A stretch of DNA of 26,378 nt from a virus. The stretch is taken from positions 1 to 26,378 of IMG/VR virus record IMGVR_UViG_3300020222_000154. The stretch is one strand, 5' to 3'. Every line of letters starts with the position of its first letter. The stretch's first letter is position 1. This document shows, piece by piece, positions 8,137-16,547 of the stretch. The notes below the pieces were generated by a model that saw only the letters and a list, made by a program, of their open reading frames with translations, did not search any database and had not been told where the DNA came from. Both the position numbers and the translations under genes were made by a program.

Positions 8137-9854
8137 TATGCTGTGTAACTCCCACTTCCGTTAAATGTTAAAATTGTATTAGAACCTGATGTTGTAACTG
8201 TTGGCGAACCAGTTGTTGTTCCTGAATATGAAGAAGTTGGTACACTTAATATAACAACTCCTTTTCCACCAGCACCAGCATTTGGACCTCCTCCGGCGTG
8301 TGATGCACCACCTCCACCACCTCCTGTGTTTGCAGTTCCTGCTGTTGCATTAGTGCTTGGAATATATGTAGCACCATTTCCACCGCCACCAGTTCCTCCT
8401 GAACCTGCTATAGTAGAACCACTTCCAGCACCACCACCTGCGTAAGTTACAGATGAACCAGTAATTGAAGATGCTGAACCATTTCCACCTGCCGCACCTG
8501 TACCTTGACCAGCTGTTCCATTTGCACCTGTTGCACCAGCACCACCACCTCCACCTCCCATTCCAACGCTATTAGGAGTGCCTGAACCAGTATTTGTACC
8601 AGTTCCTCCATTACTTCCTTGACTTGGTGATGTGCTAGGTGTGTTTCCAGTTCCTCCAGTACCTTGTGGATCTGGATTTCCTCCACAACCACCACCTCCA
8701 GAACCACCATTAGCACCATTATTTTGACTACTACCACTACTACCACCTCCACCACCTCCAGTAGAAGTAATTGTTGTTAAACCTGAACCAGAAAATGAAG
8801 AATTATTTCCATCACCACCTCTGTTATTTGTAGAACCTGCCGCACCACCATCTCCAACTGTTACTGTAATTACTGTTCCAATATTAACTGATTGAGTTGA
8901 TGTTCTATATCCTCCTGCACCACCTCCACCAGCATAATAATAACCACCACCACCAGCTCCACCAGCTACTACTAAAAAATCTACTGAATAAACTGTTGGT
9001 AATAAAGAACTTGTTCCTTCATTAATACCTGAATAAGCCAACCAACCTTGTGTTGTATCTATATAAACTAATCTTGCACCTTCTCTATCTCCACTTAATA
9101 ATACGTTATCTGTCGCACCTTGAATTTTATTTCCATTTGGATTAATTGTAAGTGCGTTAGTATCAAAAGTTCCTGCGTAATCTAAAATTACAATTTCATC
9201 TCCAGCACTTGGCGAAGCTGGTAGTGTAACTGTAAATGCGGCAGAAGTTGTATTACAGAAAAATCCTTTATTAGCAGTTGCAGTAAATCCTGATGTCTTG
9301 ACTGTTGTGTCCCAATCTACTGTTCCATCTGATGTTAATGTTCCAAACTCTAATGCTGTTGCACCACTATTCATTTTCATCACTTGATTAGCTGTTCCAA
9401 TACTTGGTGGCATTACCAAAGTATAGTTAGCTCCTGATGCGTGAGTTGGACTTTTAATTTTTATTCCGTGAGAATTTTGTTCACAGTTTAATTGTATATA
9501 TCCGTCTGTTACTCCTGCTGTTCCTTTTGCAACTAAACTAGCATCACTTGCTGTACTAATTAAATCTAGTTTGTCTCTTGTGATACCGCTTAGTCTTGCA
9601 TTAGGTACTGTTCCACTTGAAAGATTTGTTGCGTTAAGATTAGTTAAATTAACTCCACTACTCGCAGGTAATGTAGCAGGAAATCTAGCATCTGGTACTG
9701 TGCCTGATGTAAGATTGGTTGCGTTTAATGTTGATAATGCTGTAGCAGGTAAAGTTAAAGTACCTGAACTAGCATCTAAAGTTTGACCAGAAGGAATAGT
9801 AATCGTATTACCACTACTACCTACAATCTCATCAACTTTTATTCGACTTGGCAT
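8136..9854 (-). CDS. Tail fibre / receptor-binding protein with glycine-rich C-terminal domain
   Basis: Encodes 572 residues. The N-terminal part (1-100) carries two LNATNL-SGTVP-AR repeats (residues 43-57 and 73-87). A beta-structured middle follows, including TVTLPASPSAGDEIVILDYAG and NPNGNKIQG. From about residue 290 the protein becomes extremely Gly-rich, starting at VDFLVVAGGAGGGG and ending in a GKGVVILSVP strand. That start signature is typical of glycine-rich phage fibre domains, which may pack as polyglycine-II helices like the S16 adhesin. This suggests the host-contact tip. An AAGGAAATAATAAATG context supports the start at 9854. The GC-rich gly-codon tract (8150-8990) yields long shadow frames that are not genes. 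Confidence 0.85.
   Translation of the reverse strand: MPSRIKVDEIVGSSGNTITIPSGQTLDASSGTLTLPATALSTLNATNLTSGTVPDARFPATLPASSGVNLTNLNATNLSSGTVPNARLSGITRDKLDLISTASDASLVAKGTAGVTDGYIQLNCEQNSHGIKIKSPTHASGANYTLVMPPSIGTANQVMKMNSGATALEFGTLTSDGTVDWDTTVKTSGFTATANKGFFCNTTSAAFTVTLPASPSAGDEIVILDYAGTFDTNALTINPNGNKIQGATDNVLLSGDREGARLVYIDTTQGWLAYSGINEGTSSLLPTVYSVDFLVVAGGAGGGGYYYAGGGGAGGYRTSTQSVNIGTVITVTVGDGGAAGSTNNRGGDGNNSSFSGSGLTTITSTGGGGGGSSGSSQNNGANGGSGGGGCGGNPDPQGTGGTGNTPSTSPSQGSNGGTGTNTGSGTPNSVGMGGGGGGAGATGANGTAGQGTGAAGGNGSASSITGSSVTYAGGGAGSGSTIAGSGGTGGGGNGATYIPSTNATAGTANTGGGGGGASHAGGGPNAGAGGKGVVILSVPTSSYSGTTTGSPTVTTSGSNTILTFNGSGSYTA
9594..9728 (-). repeat. LNATNL-SGTVP-AR fibre repeat (two copies, third copy in the neighbouring fibre gene)
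   Basis: Two 45-base units at 9684-9728 and 9594-9638 encode LNATNLTSGTVPDAR and LNATNLSSGTVPNAR. A third related unit at 10191-10235 in the upstream fibre gene encodes LNASNLASGTVPSAR. Sharing across two adjacent genes points to duplication or exchange of fibre modules. Confidence 0.85.
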
Positions 9855-9884
9855 TTATTATTTCCTTATGTTTGTTTGTTTGTT

Positions 9885-11300
9885 TTATATAATTGTAAGT
9901 GTGCCTGTGCCACTTACAGTCCATACTGCACTTCCACTAACTGTTATGTCGCCACACAAAAACAAATTTTTAGTTGATGTTGTTGTAGTAGTTAAGTTAG
10001 AAGAAATTTCATTCCAGTTAGAAAAATAATTTCCAACTGTTGTAATTTCAGATGCTTGTATTGTACTAAATTCTAAAGCAGTTGCACCTGAATTGACTAC
10101 TATAGCTTGTCCTGCTGTACCTATTGTTGTTAATCCTGTTCCACCTTTAGTAGTTGGTACAGTTGGTAAATCAGAGGATGTTAAACTTAATCTTGCACTT
10201 GGTACTGTTCCTGAAGCTAAATTTGAAGCATTTAAATTTGTAATAGTGTTTTGACCTGCGGCACCACTTATTGTTTTATTTGTAAGTGTTTGAGAACTGG
10301 ATGATACATAACTATCTAATTGGGATACAAATATTTTTTTTTCTGTTCCAGAATCTGATACAGGTAATAAATCAGTATTAACTAAAGTAATACTAGTGCC
10401 ATCTGCAAGTGAATCAATATCAAGACCACCACCAACTTGTGCATCAACATAAGTTTTAATTGCTTTTGCTGATGCTAGAGTATCATCTGAACTAGAGACT
10501 GAAGTTAAATCTGTATCTACAACTCCAGATGCAAAATCTGCTACTTCAATATTAGTAATAGAATTTCCAGTTCCATTTGCGTTAAATGATTTATTTGTAA
10601 ACGTATCAGTAGTAGCCCTACCAACTAATGTATCTGTTGATGTTGGTAATGTTAAAGTTCCTGTATTAACAATTGAACTAAATGATGGTGTAGTTAAAGA
10701 TGGAGATGATGCAAAAACTAATGCACCAGTACCAGTTTCATCACTAATTAATGTTGCTAAATTTGCAGAAGTAGAAGTTGTTAAAAAAGTTGAAGCTGAT
10801 GCACTTAAAAAAGATAAATTATCAACATATGTTTTAATTGCTTTAGCAGAAGCTAATGTATCATGGCTTCCAGATACTGTTGTTAAATCAGTATCAACAT
10901 CTGTAATAGATGTTGCACTTCCAATTACTAGTCCATCTAAATTAACTGTTCCATCAAAATAAGCGTCTTTAAATTCTAATGATGAAGTTCCTAAATCAAT
11001 ATCATTATCGGTAACAGGAATAATAGCACCGTCTTGAAATCTAAATTGTTCTACAGCAGAACCTCCTACTTCTACAAATATTCCAAATCTATTATTAGAA
11101 GTATCTGATGAAATTTTATTTTTTGCATCTGAGTCAGCTACAAGTGGAACAAAACCACCGCCCCCAGCTGTGTTATCATGCTTATGACCTGTAGATGAAG
11201 CAAAAGCAGCAAGAATTGTATTAAATTCATCATTTGCATGTGCTGCTTCAATTGTATCTCCTGTAGTAAATGTACTAATCCTACTTGAATATTCTGCCAT
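9885..11300 (-). CDS. Tail fibre protein with repeated shaft modules
   Basis: Encodes 471 residues rich in Ser, Thr, Gly and Asp, with the beta-rich composition of trimeric phage fibres. Near the N-terminus is GHKHD (residues 38-42), a His-x-His element of the kind that coordinates metal in some fibres. Two copies of a 25-residue module, containing DTLASAKAIKTYVD, occur at residues 136-160 and 262-286. The phrases TLTNKTISGAAG and KGGTGLTTIGTAGQAIVVN are typical of marine phage fibres. No C-terminal chaperone domain is seen. It lies directly after the nozzle gene (4-base gap) and before a second fibre gene with which it shares a repeat, so the two may form one fibre complex. Confidence 0.85.
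   Translation of the reverse strand: MAEYSSRISTFTTGDTIEAAHANDEFNTILAAFASSTGHKHDNTAGGGGFVPLVADSDAKNKISSDTSNNRFGIFVEVGGSAVEQFRFQDGAIIPVTDNDIDLGTSSLEFKDAYFDGTVNLDGLVIGSATSITDVDTDLTTVSGSHDTLASAKAIKTYVDNLSFLSASASTFLTTSTSANLATLISDETGTGALVFASSPSLTTPSFSSIVNTGTLTLPTSTDTLVGRATTDTFTNKSFNANGTGNSITNIEVADFASGVVDTDLTSVSSSDDTLASAKAIKTYVDAQVGGGLDIDSLADGTSITLVNTDLLPVSDSGTEKKIFVSQLDSYVSSSSQTLTNKTISGAAGQNTITNLNASNLASGTVPSARLSLTSSDLPTVPTTKGGTGLTTIGTAGQAIVVNSGATALEFSTIQASEITTVGNYFSNWNEISSNLTTTTTSTKNLFLCGDITVSGSAVWTVSGTGTLTII
10443..10895 (-). repeat. Two copies of a 75-base fibre shaft module
   Basis: Units at 10821-10895 and 10443-10517 encode nearly the same 25 residues, both ending in DTLASAKAIKTYVD. The copies are 303 bases apart and differ mainly at codon third positions and in a Gly-Ser-His versus Ser-Ser-Asp step, so the duplication is not recent. 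Confidence 0.85.
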
Positions 11301-11303
11301 AAT

Positions 11304-12851
11304 TTATCTTCTTCCCCCTGGTGTAAATTCTAATTGAAATCCTTTTATTGATATTACATCTGCACTTGCAATATCGTCTATTTTAATTGCTACAGCAAAT
11401 CCAGAACCCTCTATTGATTGTCTTATTAAAGGTATTGCTGATCCTCCATAAACTGGAGTTCCATATGTAGAAGTTCCATAAATAGCTGCACCAGCAGCTG
11501 CTGTAATATCTATTTTTGTTGGTTGTGGAGTATTTACATCATCATAATTATAACGTAATGATAATTCAGCATCAATGTTTTGACCTTCTCCTTTATAATT
11601 TAAATTAATTCTTTGCATATTTTTTCTTAAACCAGGATCACCCATTGTTATATCTGGAGAGCGATAAGTAGCAATAATATTACTTGTTGATGAGGCTCTT
11701 GTAATTACATTACCATTATCAAATTTATATATGTACCCATCATATCCTCCATAAATTGAAAGTTCATCTGCTGTTGTAATAAAATTTGAATCTGTAGATG
11801 ATGGTTTAATTCCAACTATGTCAGCATATTCAAAACCAACTCCACCAGTATTTTGGTTTAATTTAAATACTGCAATAATACCTTTTGAAATAGATTCAGC
11901 TTTTGTAGTTACTGGAAAAAATAATCTATATTGAGATTTATCTCTTATTACTAAAGAATTAACATTATCAAATGTAATACTATTAATTCTTGATTGAATT
12001 TGTCTTGATACAGAGCCTAATTCTACGTCACCAATTTTATCTGTACCAGCAATTGTTCTAAGACCATCTGGTGCAAGATAAATAATATCTCCTCCAATTT
12101 CTTGAATAGAACCACCATCTAAACAACCAATTTGCCTTGTAACAGGTTGCACAACAAAATTTGCTGAAGATGATCCAGCTAATTTATAAATTTTATCTTC
12201 ACAAAAAATATATAGTATATCTCTAAATACTTTTAATCCAACAACAGTGCTATCTACTTTAAATGTTCCAGCACCACTTCCAGCTAAAAATCCATCTTCA
12301 TTAAATGGTTCTGAAAATGTAACAGTTTGTGGAGTTGCTGACATTCCAGCATAAAATACGTGATCTCTAAATACCTCTACAAATTTAGGAAATTCTGGAG
12401 CATTAGCAGCATTAATAACTGTAACAGTATTTGATGTATTAATTGATCGTGCAAATTGATCAACACCTGTGCAAATAACTATTTTTTCAGTTCCATCAAA
12501 ATTTAAAATTCTATGAGTATAATTTTTTACAGGAGTTGTAAGACCAGTTATAACAGAAGTCCAAGATCCAGTTGTTCCGCCTCTATGAATACTTCCTCCC
12601 CTAGCAGCATATACTTGACCATTAAATATAGCACTCATTACAACTCTTTCAGTTGCTAGTGATACTTGCGGAACTATATTACTATTAAACTTTGTTGTTC
12701 CATTAATTCTTCTGTATCCACCTTCAATGTCTGGTTCAAAATTTTGAAGCTGAAGTGCTTCACCAGGTTGCATTGAAAAAACATCTTTATTAAGAACTAA
12801 ACCTCCAGCACAACTAACAGTAAACGGTGATATTAAATCTGTTGCTGGCAT
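11304..12851 (-). CDS. Tail nozzle / tubular protein (T7 gp12 or P22 gp10-like beta-propeller)
   Basis: Encodes 515 residues. The N-terminus has the pattern of nozzle proteins: GGLVLNKDVFSMQPGEALQL followed by NFEPDIEGGYRRINGTTKF. Repeated beta-strand blades follow, for example MSAIFNGQVYAARGG, FRDHVFYAGMS, VFRDILYIFCEDKIYKL and GGDIIYLAPDGLRTI, consistent with a propeller. The C-terminus has a beta domain with NYDDVNTP and ISIKGFQLEF. In podoviruses such proteins close the tail tube below the adaptor and retain packaged DNA. Position agrees: adaptor, two small genes, nozzle, fibres. Family assignment (T7-like versus P22-like) is not settled by eye. Confidence 0.85.
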   Translation of the reverse strand: MPATDLISPFTVSCAGGLVLNKDVFSMQPGEALQLQNFEPDIEGGYRRINGTTKFNSNIVPQVSLATERVVMSAIFNGQVYAARGGSIHRGGTTGSWTSVITGLTTPVKNYTHRILNFDGTEKIVICTGVDQFARSINTSNTVTVINAANAPEFPKFVEVFRDHVFYAGMSATPQTVTFSEPFNEDGFLAGSGAGTFKVDSTVVGLKVFRDILYIFCEDKIYKLAGSSSANFVVQPVTRQIGCLDGGSIQEIGGDIIYLAPDGLRTIAGTDKIGDVELGSVSRQIQSRINSITFDNVNSLVIRDKSQYRLFFPVTTKAESISKGIIAVFKLNQNTGGVGFEYADIVGIKPSSTDSNFITTADELSIYGGYDGYIYKFDNGNVITRASSTSNIIATYRSPDITMGDPGLRKNMQRINLNYKGEGQNIDAELSLRYNYDDVNTPQPTKIDITAAAGAAIYGTSTYGTPVYGGSAIPLIRQSIEGSGFAVAIKIDDIASADVISIKGFQLEFTPGGRR

Positions 12852-12856
12852 TTATC

Positions 12857-13120
12857 TTATGGTTTATTTTTATTTTTATCTTTTAATAATTTTAATTCAC
12901 TAGGAGTTGCAACATCACCAAGAGTCATTCCTTCTAATGTTTTAGTATCTTTAGTTTTAATTGCCTTTGCAGCTTGTGCTCTTTTAGCTGGTGCTTCTCC
13001 AATAATTATAACTTTAGCAACCTCTAAATATCCAGGTTCTTCTTTTTGTAAAGATTCATTAACCTCTAAATATTTATCATAATCATTACTATAAGTTTTT
13101 GAATTTTTATCTATTTTCAT
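12857..13120 (-). CDS. Small protein sharing an N-terminal motif with its upstream neighbour (A)
   Basis: Encodes 87 residues, Lys/Glu/Ala-rich and probably helical or disordered. The first 17 residues follow the pattern MKIDKNxKxYxNxYDKY, which is also the N-terminus of the gene just upstream; the rest differs. No membrane or catalytic motif is visible. It lies 5 bases downstream of that paralogue and 5 bases upstream of the nozzle gene start. A tail-assembly or minor virion role is the natural guess. I do not recognise a family. Confidence 0.7.
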   Translation of the reverse strand: MKIDKNSKTYSNDYDKYLEVNESLQKEEPGYLEVAKVIIIGEAPAKRAQAAKAIKTKDTKTLEGMTLGDVATPSELKLLKDKNKNKP

Positions 13121-13125
13121 AATTA

Positions 13126-13446
13126 TTATTTTATCTTAAGTTCTTTTCTTAATTCCTCTAATCTTTCTCGTTTTATTTGTTCATTGGTCTTTTTTTCCTC
13201 AGGTTTTTTTTCAGGTTCAACCTTTGGTTTTTTACCCATTGCATATTGTTGAAAAAATTTTGGATTTTGCATTCCAGGGCTATTTGGCATTACAGGTAAA
13301 ATATCTCTATCAATTTCGGGCATTATTGGTGGTATTGTTTTATTAGGATCATCTCTTATTATATCATCTGAAATTATTGTCTCTGCCATATCTGAATATT
13401 TATCATATTCATTACCATAACTTTTTAAATTTTTATCAATTTTCAT
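13126..13446 (-). CDS. Small protein sharing an N-terminal motif with its downstream neighbour (B)
   Basis: Encodes 106 residues. It starts with MKIDKNLKSYGNEYDKY, matching the neighbour's N-terminus (13070-13120 in DNA versus 13396-13446 here). The middle is rich in Pro, Met and Asp (IPPIMPEIDRDILPVMP). The C-terminal third is Lys/Glu-rich (EPEKKPEEKKTNEQ) and likely a charged helix. It sits between adaptor and nozzle genes with gaps of 3 and 5 bases. The common head and divergent tails suggest two proteins docking to the same partner. Function unknown. Confidence 0.7.
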   Translation of the reverse strand: MKIDKNLKSYGNEYDKYSDMAETIISDDIIRDDPNKTIPPIMPEIDRDILPVMPNSPGMQNPKFFQQYAMGKKPKVEPEKKPEEKKTNEQIKRERLEELRKELKIK

Positions 13447-13449
13447 TTT

Positions 13450-14547
13450 TTATCCTAATGTTAAATTAGTGCTACTAGATACAACTCTGGAGTCCCTCAT
13501 ATACTCTTGAGGAGATGTATAATCTACTTTTAATAATCTTATTTTTTCTTTGTAATCTCTTTCTGCTAAAGTAGCATGTTGTGGATCTGATCGTAGCATA
13601 TACATATAATATTTTGCTCTATCCACTATTAAGGATCCAAATCTATCTGGTAAAGCCATTGAATCTGCTGCTAAAGATAAATCTGTATGAAGTGTATAAT
13701 AATCATATTGTACTATGTAATCACTTCTATCTGGAATTGGACTTAATCCAAATGAAGTATAATTAGGTTTTCTGTATGCATATACAGGAAGAGAATAGGA
13801 TCCTTCATCATTTACACTATCACTTTCTTTATATTTTTGCATCCACTCATCATAGGATATAAAATTTAATTTTCTTAAACTTAATTGATTATCAGAAACT
13901 CTTATGTAATCTACTTCTAAATTTGTTGCATCATCATTATCAAGAGTAATATAAGTATTCTGTGCTGTTGCAGTAAATGTAGTTGTTAAAACTTTACCTT
14001 CTCCAAAATTAGAAACTGATAAGGTTGTATTTAAATTAGTTGTACCTCCAGAAGTTATTCCAACTTGTACCTTTAAACTTGATCCAGATGAATCTGGGTC
14101 TTGTAATCTTACTTGAAGTTTATAGGTTCTATTTTTTACTGTAGATATTTCTTGAAAAATAGCAGAGTTATTTAATCTACATCTTCCATTTTCTGTTGTA
14201 ACATGAGTTGGTGAACCAGATAATGTTGTCCAATTTGATATATTAGATGTAAACTCTGAATTTGTTATTAATTCTCCTGGTTTTATAAAAAAAGAGTCCC
14301 AGTCAACTTTTCTCATATCAGTAGGTAATTCGTACTCCTGAACTCCAACACTTGTTTGTTGATTTTTTTGAGAAAATAATATAGGCAACTCACCTGCATC
14401 ATTATAAATATCATGAATTGATTTATTAATAAAATCTTTCATAGAAGTCTGAACACCTCTACTAGTAGAAAAACCTGCACTAGTTAGTTCAGTTTCATTT
14501 AGCTCTCGTAAAGCTCTATTTATTAATGTTAGATAAGTTGTTGCCAT
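13450..14547 (-). CDS. Tail adaptor (gp11/gp4-like) with inserted carbohydrate-binding-like domain
   Basis: Encodes 365 residues. Residues 1-90 show the adaptor pattern LTLINRALRELNETEL, then FINKSIHDIYNDAGELPILF and VQEYELPTDMRKVDWDSFFI. Residues ~91-221 depart from this with LITNSEFTSNISNWT, FQEISTVKNRTYKLQV and DYIRVSDNQ, the layout of a jelly-roll CBM4/9-like sandwich. The adaptor then resumes with LRKLNFISYDEWMQKY, PIPDRSDYIVQYDYY and ALPDRFGSLIVDRAKYYMY. Without the insert the protein would be about 235 residues, closer to known adaptors. In podoviruses the adaptor ring connects portal to nozzle and fibres. The fold of the insert is inference from motif spacing. Confidence 0.82.
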   Translation of the reverse strand: MATTYLTLINRALRELNETELTSAGFSTSRGVQTSMKDFINKSIHDIYNDAGELPILFSQKNQQTSVGVQEYELPTDMRKVDWDSFFIKPGELITNSEFTSNISNWTTLSGSPTHVTTENGRCRLNNSAIFQEISTVKNRTYKLQVRLQDPDSSGSSLKVQVGITSGGTTNLNTTLSVSNFGEGKVLTTTFTATAQNTYITLDNDDATNLEVDYIRVSDNQLSLRKLNFISYDEWMQKYKESDSVNDEGSYSLPVYAYRKPNYTSFGLSPIPDRSDYIVQYDYYTLHTDLSLAADSMALPDRFGSLIVDRAKYYMYMLRSDPQHATLAERDYKEKIRLLKVDYTSPQEYMRDSRVVSSSTNLTLG

Positions 14548-14575
14548 ATAATTTTTACTGAGACTCTTAAATTAG

Positions 14576-14977
14576 TTATAATATATTAAACTTTTTTTCT
14601 TTTTTATCTTCTGGTAATTTTTGTTCCAGTTCGATATCTAAAAGACCATCATTCATTTCAGCTTTAATTACACTTGTATAGTCTGCTAATTTAAATGATT
14701 GATTAAATGCTCTTTCTGCAATACCTTTATATAAGTAATCAGCATCTTTTGGAAATTGTACTTTGCCTGATACTTTTAAAGTATTATCTTTGCAAGATAC
14801 TTCAATATCTTTTTTAGTAAATCCTGCAACTGCAAAAGTTATTTTATATTTACCATCTTCTACTTTTTCTATATTGTATGGTGGAAAAGTTGAAGTTGGA
14901 ATTTTTGATAATTCATCAAACATAGAATCAAATCCTATTGTAAGTGAATTAAATAATGGTGACAAATTAAATGTCAT
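14576..14977 (-). CDS. Small heat-shock protein (Hsp20/alpha-crystallin)
   Basis: Encodes 133 residues of the IbpA type. The N-terminal arm has FNSLTIGFDSMFDEL. The crystallin domain runs from about residue 35 (PPYNIEKVEDGKYKITFAVAG) through FTKKDIEVSCKDNTLKVSG to DGLLDIELEQKLPEDKK. The C-terminus ends FNIL. It is an ATP-independent holdase that keeps unfolding proteins soluble. Phage copies are known in marine phages, usually among structural genes, and may protect virion proteins or help assembly. The ATG at 14977 has a strong AAAGGAGC ribosome site. It is the first gene after the hairpin at 15083-15100, which suggests its own expression control. Confidence 0.92.
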   Translation of the reverse strand: MTFNLSPLFNSLTIGFDSMFDELSKIPTSTFPPYNIEKVEDGKYKITFAVAGFTKKDIEVSCKDNTLKVSGKVQFPKDADYLYKGIAERAFNQSFKLADYTSVIKAEMNDGLLDIELEQKLPEDKKEKKFNIL

Positions 14978-15004
14978 TATTTGCTCCTTTGTTAAGCGAG
15001 GTTG

Positions 15005-15027
15005 AGTGATCTCTTATGAGCATCACT
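15005..15027 (-). promoter_or_regulatory. Hairpin in the leader of hsp20
   Basis: AGTGAT (15005-15010) and ATCACT (15022-15027) are perfect complements. CTC (15011-15013) and GAG (15018-15020) extend the stem around a TTAT loop, leaving one unpaired base. The hairpin lies about 30 bases before the hsp20 start and does not include the ribosome site. It might be an RNA stability or processing element; no function can be shown from sequence. Confidence 0.35.
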
Positions 15028-15082
15028 ATTATTACTAAGAATCAATCTTAATAAATAATATTTAAAAATTCTATTTTAATCC

Positions 15083-15100
15083 AGGGGGATTTCTCCCCCT
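15083..15100 (-). terminator. GC-rich hairpin after the capsid genes
   Basis: On the minus strand the sequence folds as AGGGGGA, loop GAAA, TCCCCCT: seven perfect pairs closed by a stable GNRA-type loop, in an AT-rich gap after the decoration gene stop. The following bases are A/T-rich (GGATTAAAATAGAATTTTT) but lack an immediate T-run, so this could be a leaky terminator or an mRNA 3'-end stabiliser that keeps capsid transcripts more abundant than tail transcripts. Confidence 0.55.
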
Positions 15101-15115
15101 AGAAATTACTTAGTA

Positions 15116-15562
15116 TTAAGCAAAAGTTACAGATTGTGATTCTGTATCTTTTTCAGTTCCACCTTTATCAAGTGAAATCATTATTGCCCATACTCTAACT
15201 TTAGCATTAATTGCACCATCAGTGATAGTTAATCTAATGTCATTAGCGGATGCATAGCATTTTCCAGTTGTATTAGCTGGAGTTAACTGAGTTGCACTTG
15301 TAGGTGCAACAGCAGCAACGTAAATAGCAGCACCACTAGAATCGCCAACTGCGATTTTTCCAGTATTACCAGCAGAATCTACTGTTAAAACGTCACAACC
15401 AGCAGTAACAACATAACTGTTAGCTGGAATGCCAATAACATCAAAATTATCATTAGCAACATTAGTTGTAGTTGAAAAATCAACAACTTCTGATGCTAGT
15501 CTAAATTTATCATTTGATGCAGGTATTAATGTAGAAGAATTTGAACTATTATATGAAGCCAT
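15116..15562 (-). CDS. Probable capsid decoration / head-stabilising protein
   Basis: Encodes 148 residues, rich in Ala, Thr, Ser, Val and Asn with alternating hydrophobics, as expected for a small all-beta virion protein. Segments include FDVIGIPANSYVVTAGCDVLTV and KVRVWAIMISLDKGG. The start has a good AGGAG site (ATG at 15562). It follows the major capsid gene by 12 bases and precedes the hairpin at 15083, so it belongs to the high-expression capsid unit. Decoration role is inferred from position, size and composition; no named family was recognised. Confidence 0.7.
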   Translation of the reverse strand: MASYNSSNSSTLIPASNDKFRLASEVVDFSTTTNVANDNFDVIGIPANSYVVTAGCDVLTVDSAGNTGKIAVGDSSGAAIYVAAVAPTSATQLTPANTTGKCYASANDIRLTITDGAINAKVRVWAIMISLDKGGTEKDTESQSVTFA

Positions 15563-15574
15563 TTTATTCTCCTA

Positions 15575-16516
15575 TTATAATGTTACAACACCAGAGAATA
15601 CAGCGTCAGTTCTTAGAACTTTTCTTCCATAAACGTGTAATCCTCTTACGATGTCTGCGAATGAATCAGGGTCTCTGATTAACTCAGTTTTTGCAATGTG
15701 GTTAGCAGTTGCTACAGCTGACATATGTCCATATAGGAAAATATGTTCAGTTGAACCAGATGCAGTTCCAAATGTTTGGCTTGCAGTAGCACCAGTTCCA
15801 CCAGCAACGATAGAATTAGTTACATACATGTTAAAACCAAATACTGGTTTATCCACTACTAGACCATTTCTTATTTGAGACGATCCACCTTCTCCCATTA
15901 CTGATTGATCCATTAATTTAGAATCAGCTTTTCTCAGTTGTTGGAAAAATTTTGGAGGTCCAACTAGCCATCTATTTTCTTCTGGAACATCATTAAGATC
16001 AAGAACTGTTTTAGCAGCTGATATGATATCCACTAGTGTGTTAGAATTAGTTGTACCTGTTAATGGTGATGCATCTGTTCCTGTGTTAGCTGCACTTGTA
16101 GAAGCGTTATCATAAATGTATTTTAGTACATTAAAATCATAACTCTTTTTGAGTGCATATGCACCTGAAGAAGTTGCAAGTGCTTCAAAATTTACATGAG
16201 ATTGTCTTTCTTCAATATCATCAATTTTAAAAGCAAAGTATGAACCTTGATCAACAACCAATGTTAATTGGTCATCAGCAAGATCTTGTGTAGAAACAGC
16301 TGTTCCTCTAGCATAATCTGCTACAGTAATAACTGGTTCTTTTATTATTTTTACAGTATCGCCGAAATTTTCAATTTCTCCAGCGTAATCAGTATTGGTA
16401 ATGTCCTCAACTACTGATGCTCTTCTGAAGAACTTTTGAACCTTTTGACTAAATATCTGTGGGGTAAAATTACCAGAGGGTAAATTACCATAACCTGAAC
16501 TTTTTGTAAAAGCCAT
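15575..16516 (-). CDS. Major capsid protein (HK97-fold type)
   Basis: Encodes 313 residues. The N-terminal arm (MAFTKSSGYGNLPSGNFTP) leads to FSQKVQKFFRRASVVEDITN and then the E-loop/P-domain-like region with GDTVKIIKEPVITVADY. The middle contains YFAFKIDDIEERQSHVNF and a later WLVGPPKFFQQLRKAD segment. The C-terminal part has GFNMYVTNSI and DSFADIVRGLHVYGRKVL, typical of capsid A-domains. The perfect AAGGAG site 7 bases before ATG predicts very high expression. A scaffold-type gene is directly upstream and a decoration-type gene downstream, which is the usual capsid order. Assignment is confident; the exact family is not. Confidence 0.92.
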   Translation of the reverse strand: MAFTKSSGYGNLPSGNFTPQIFSQKVQKFFRRASVVEDITNTDYAGEIENFGDTVKIIKEPVITVADYARGTAVSTQDLADDQLTLVVDQGSYFAFKIDDIEERQSHVNFEALATSSGAYALKKSYDFNVLKYIYDNASTSAANTGTDASPLTGTTNSNTLVDIISAAKTVLDLNDVPEENRWLVGPPKFFQQLRKADSKLMDQSVMGEGGSSQIRNGLVVDKPVFGFNMYVTNSIVAGGTGATASQTFGTASGSTEHIFLYGHMSAVATANHIAKTELIRDPDSFADIVRGLHVYGRKVLRTDAVFSGVVTL

Positions 16517-16547
16517 AGTTATTCTCCTTGTTTAGTTTGTTTTAGGT

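Noticed and set aside
8447-8755. A 102-residue minus-strand frame rich in Val and Glu inside the glycine-rich fibre gene.
   Set aside because: It is the frame-shifted reading of GGT/GGA-rich repeats; composition alone explains the lack of stops.
13126-15962. Hexapeptide PKFFQQ shared by the 106-residue tail-cassette protein and the major capsid protein.
   Set aside because: A single six-residue match without surrounding similarity is most simply chance.
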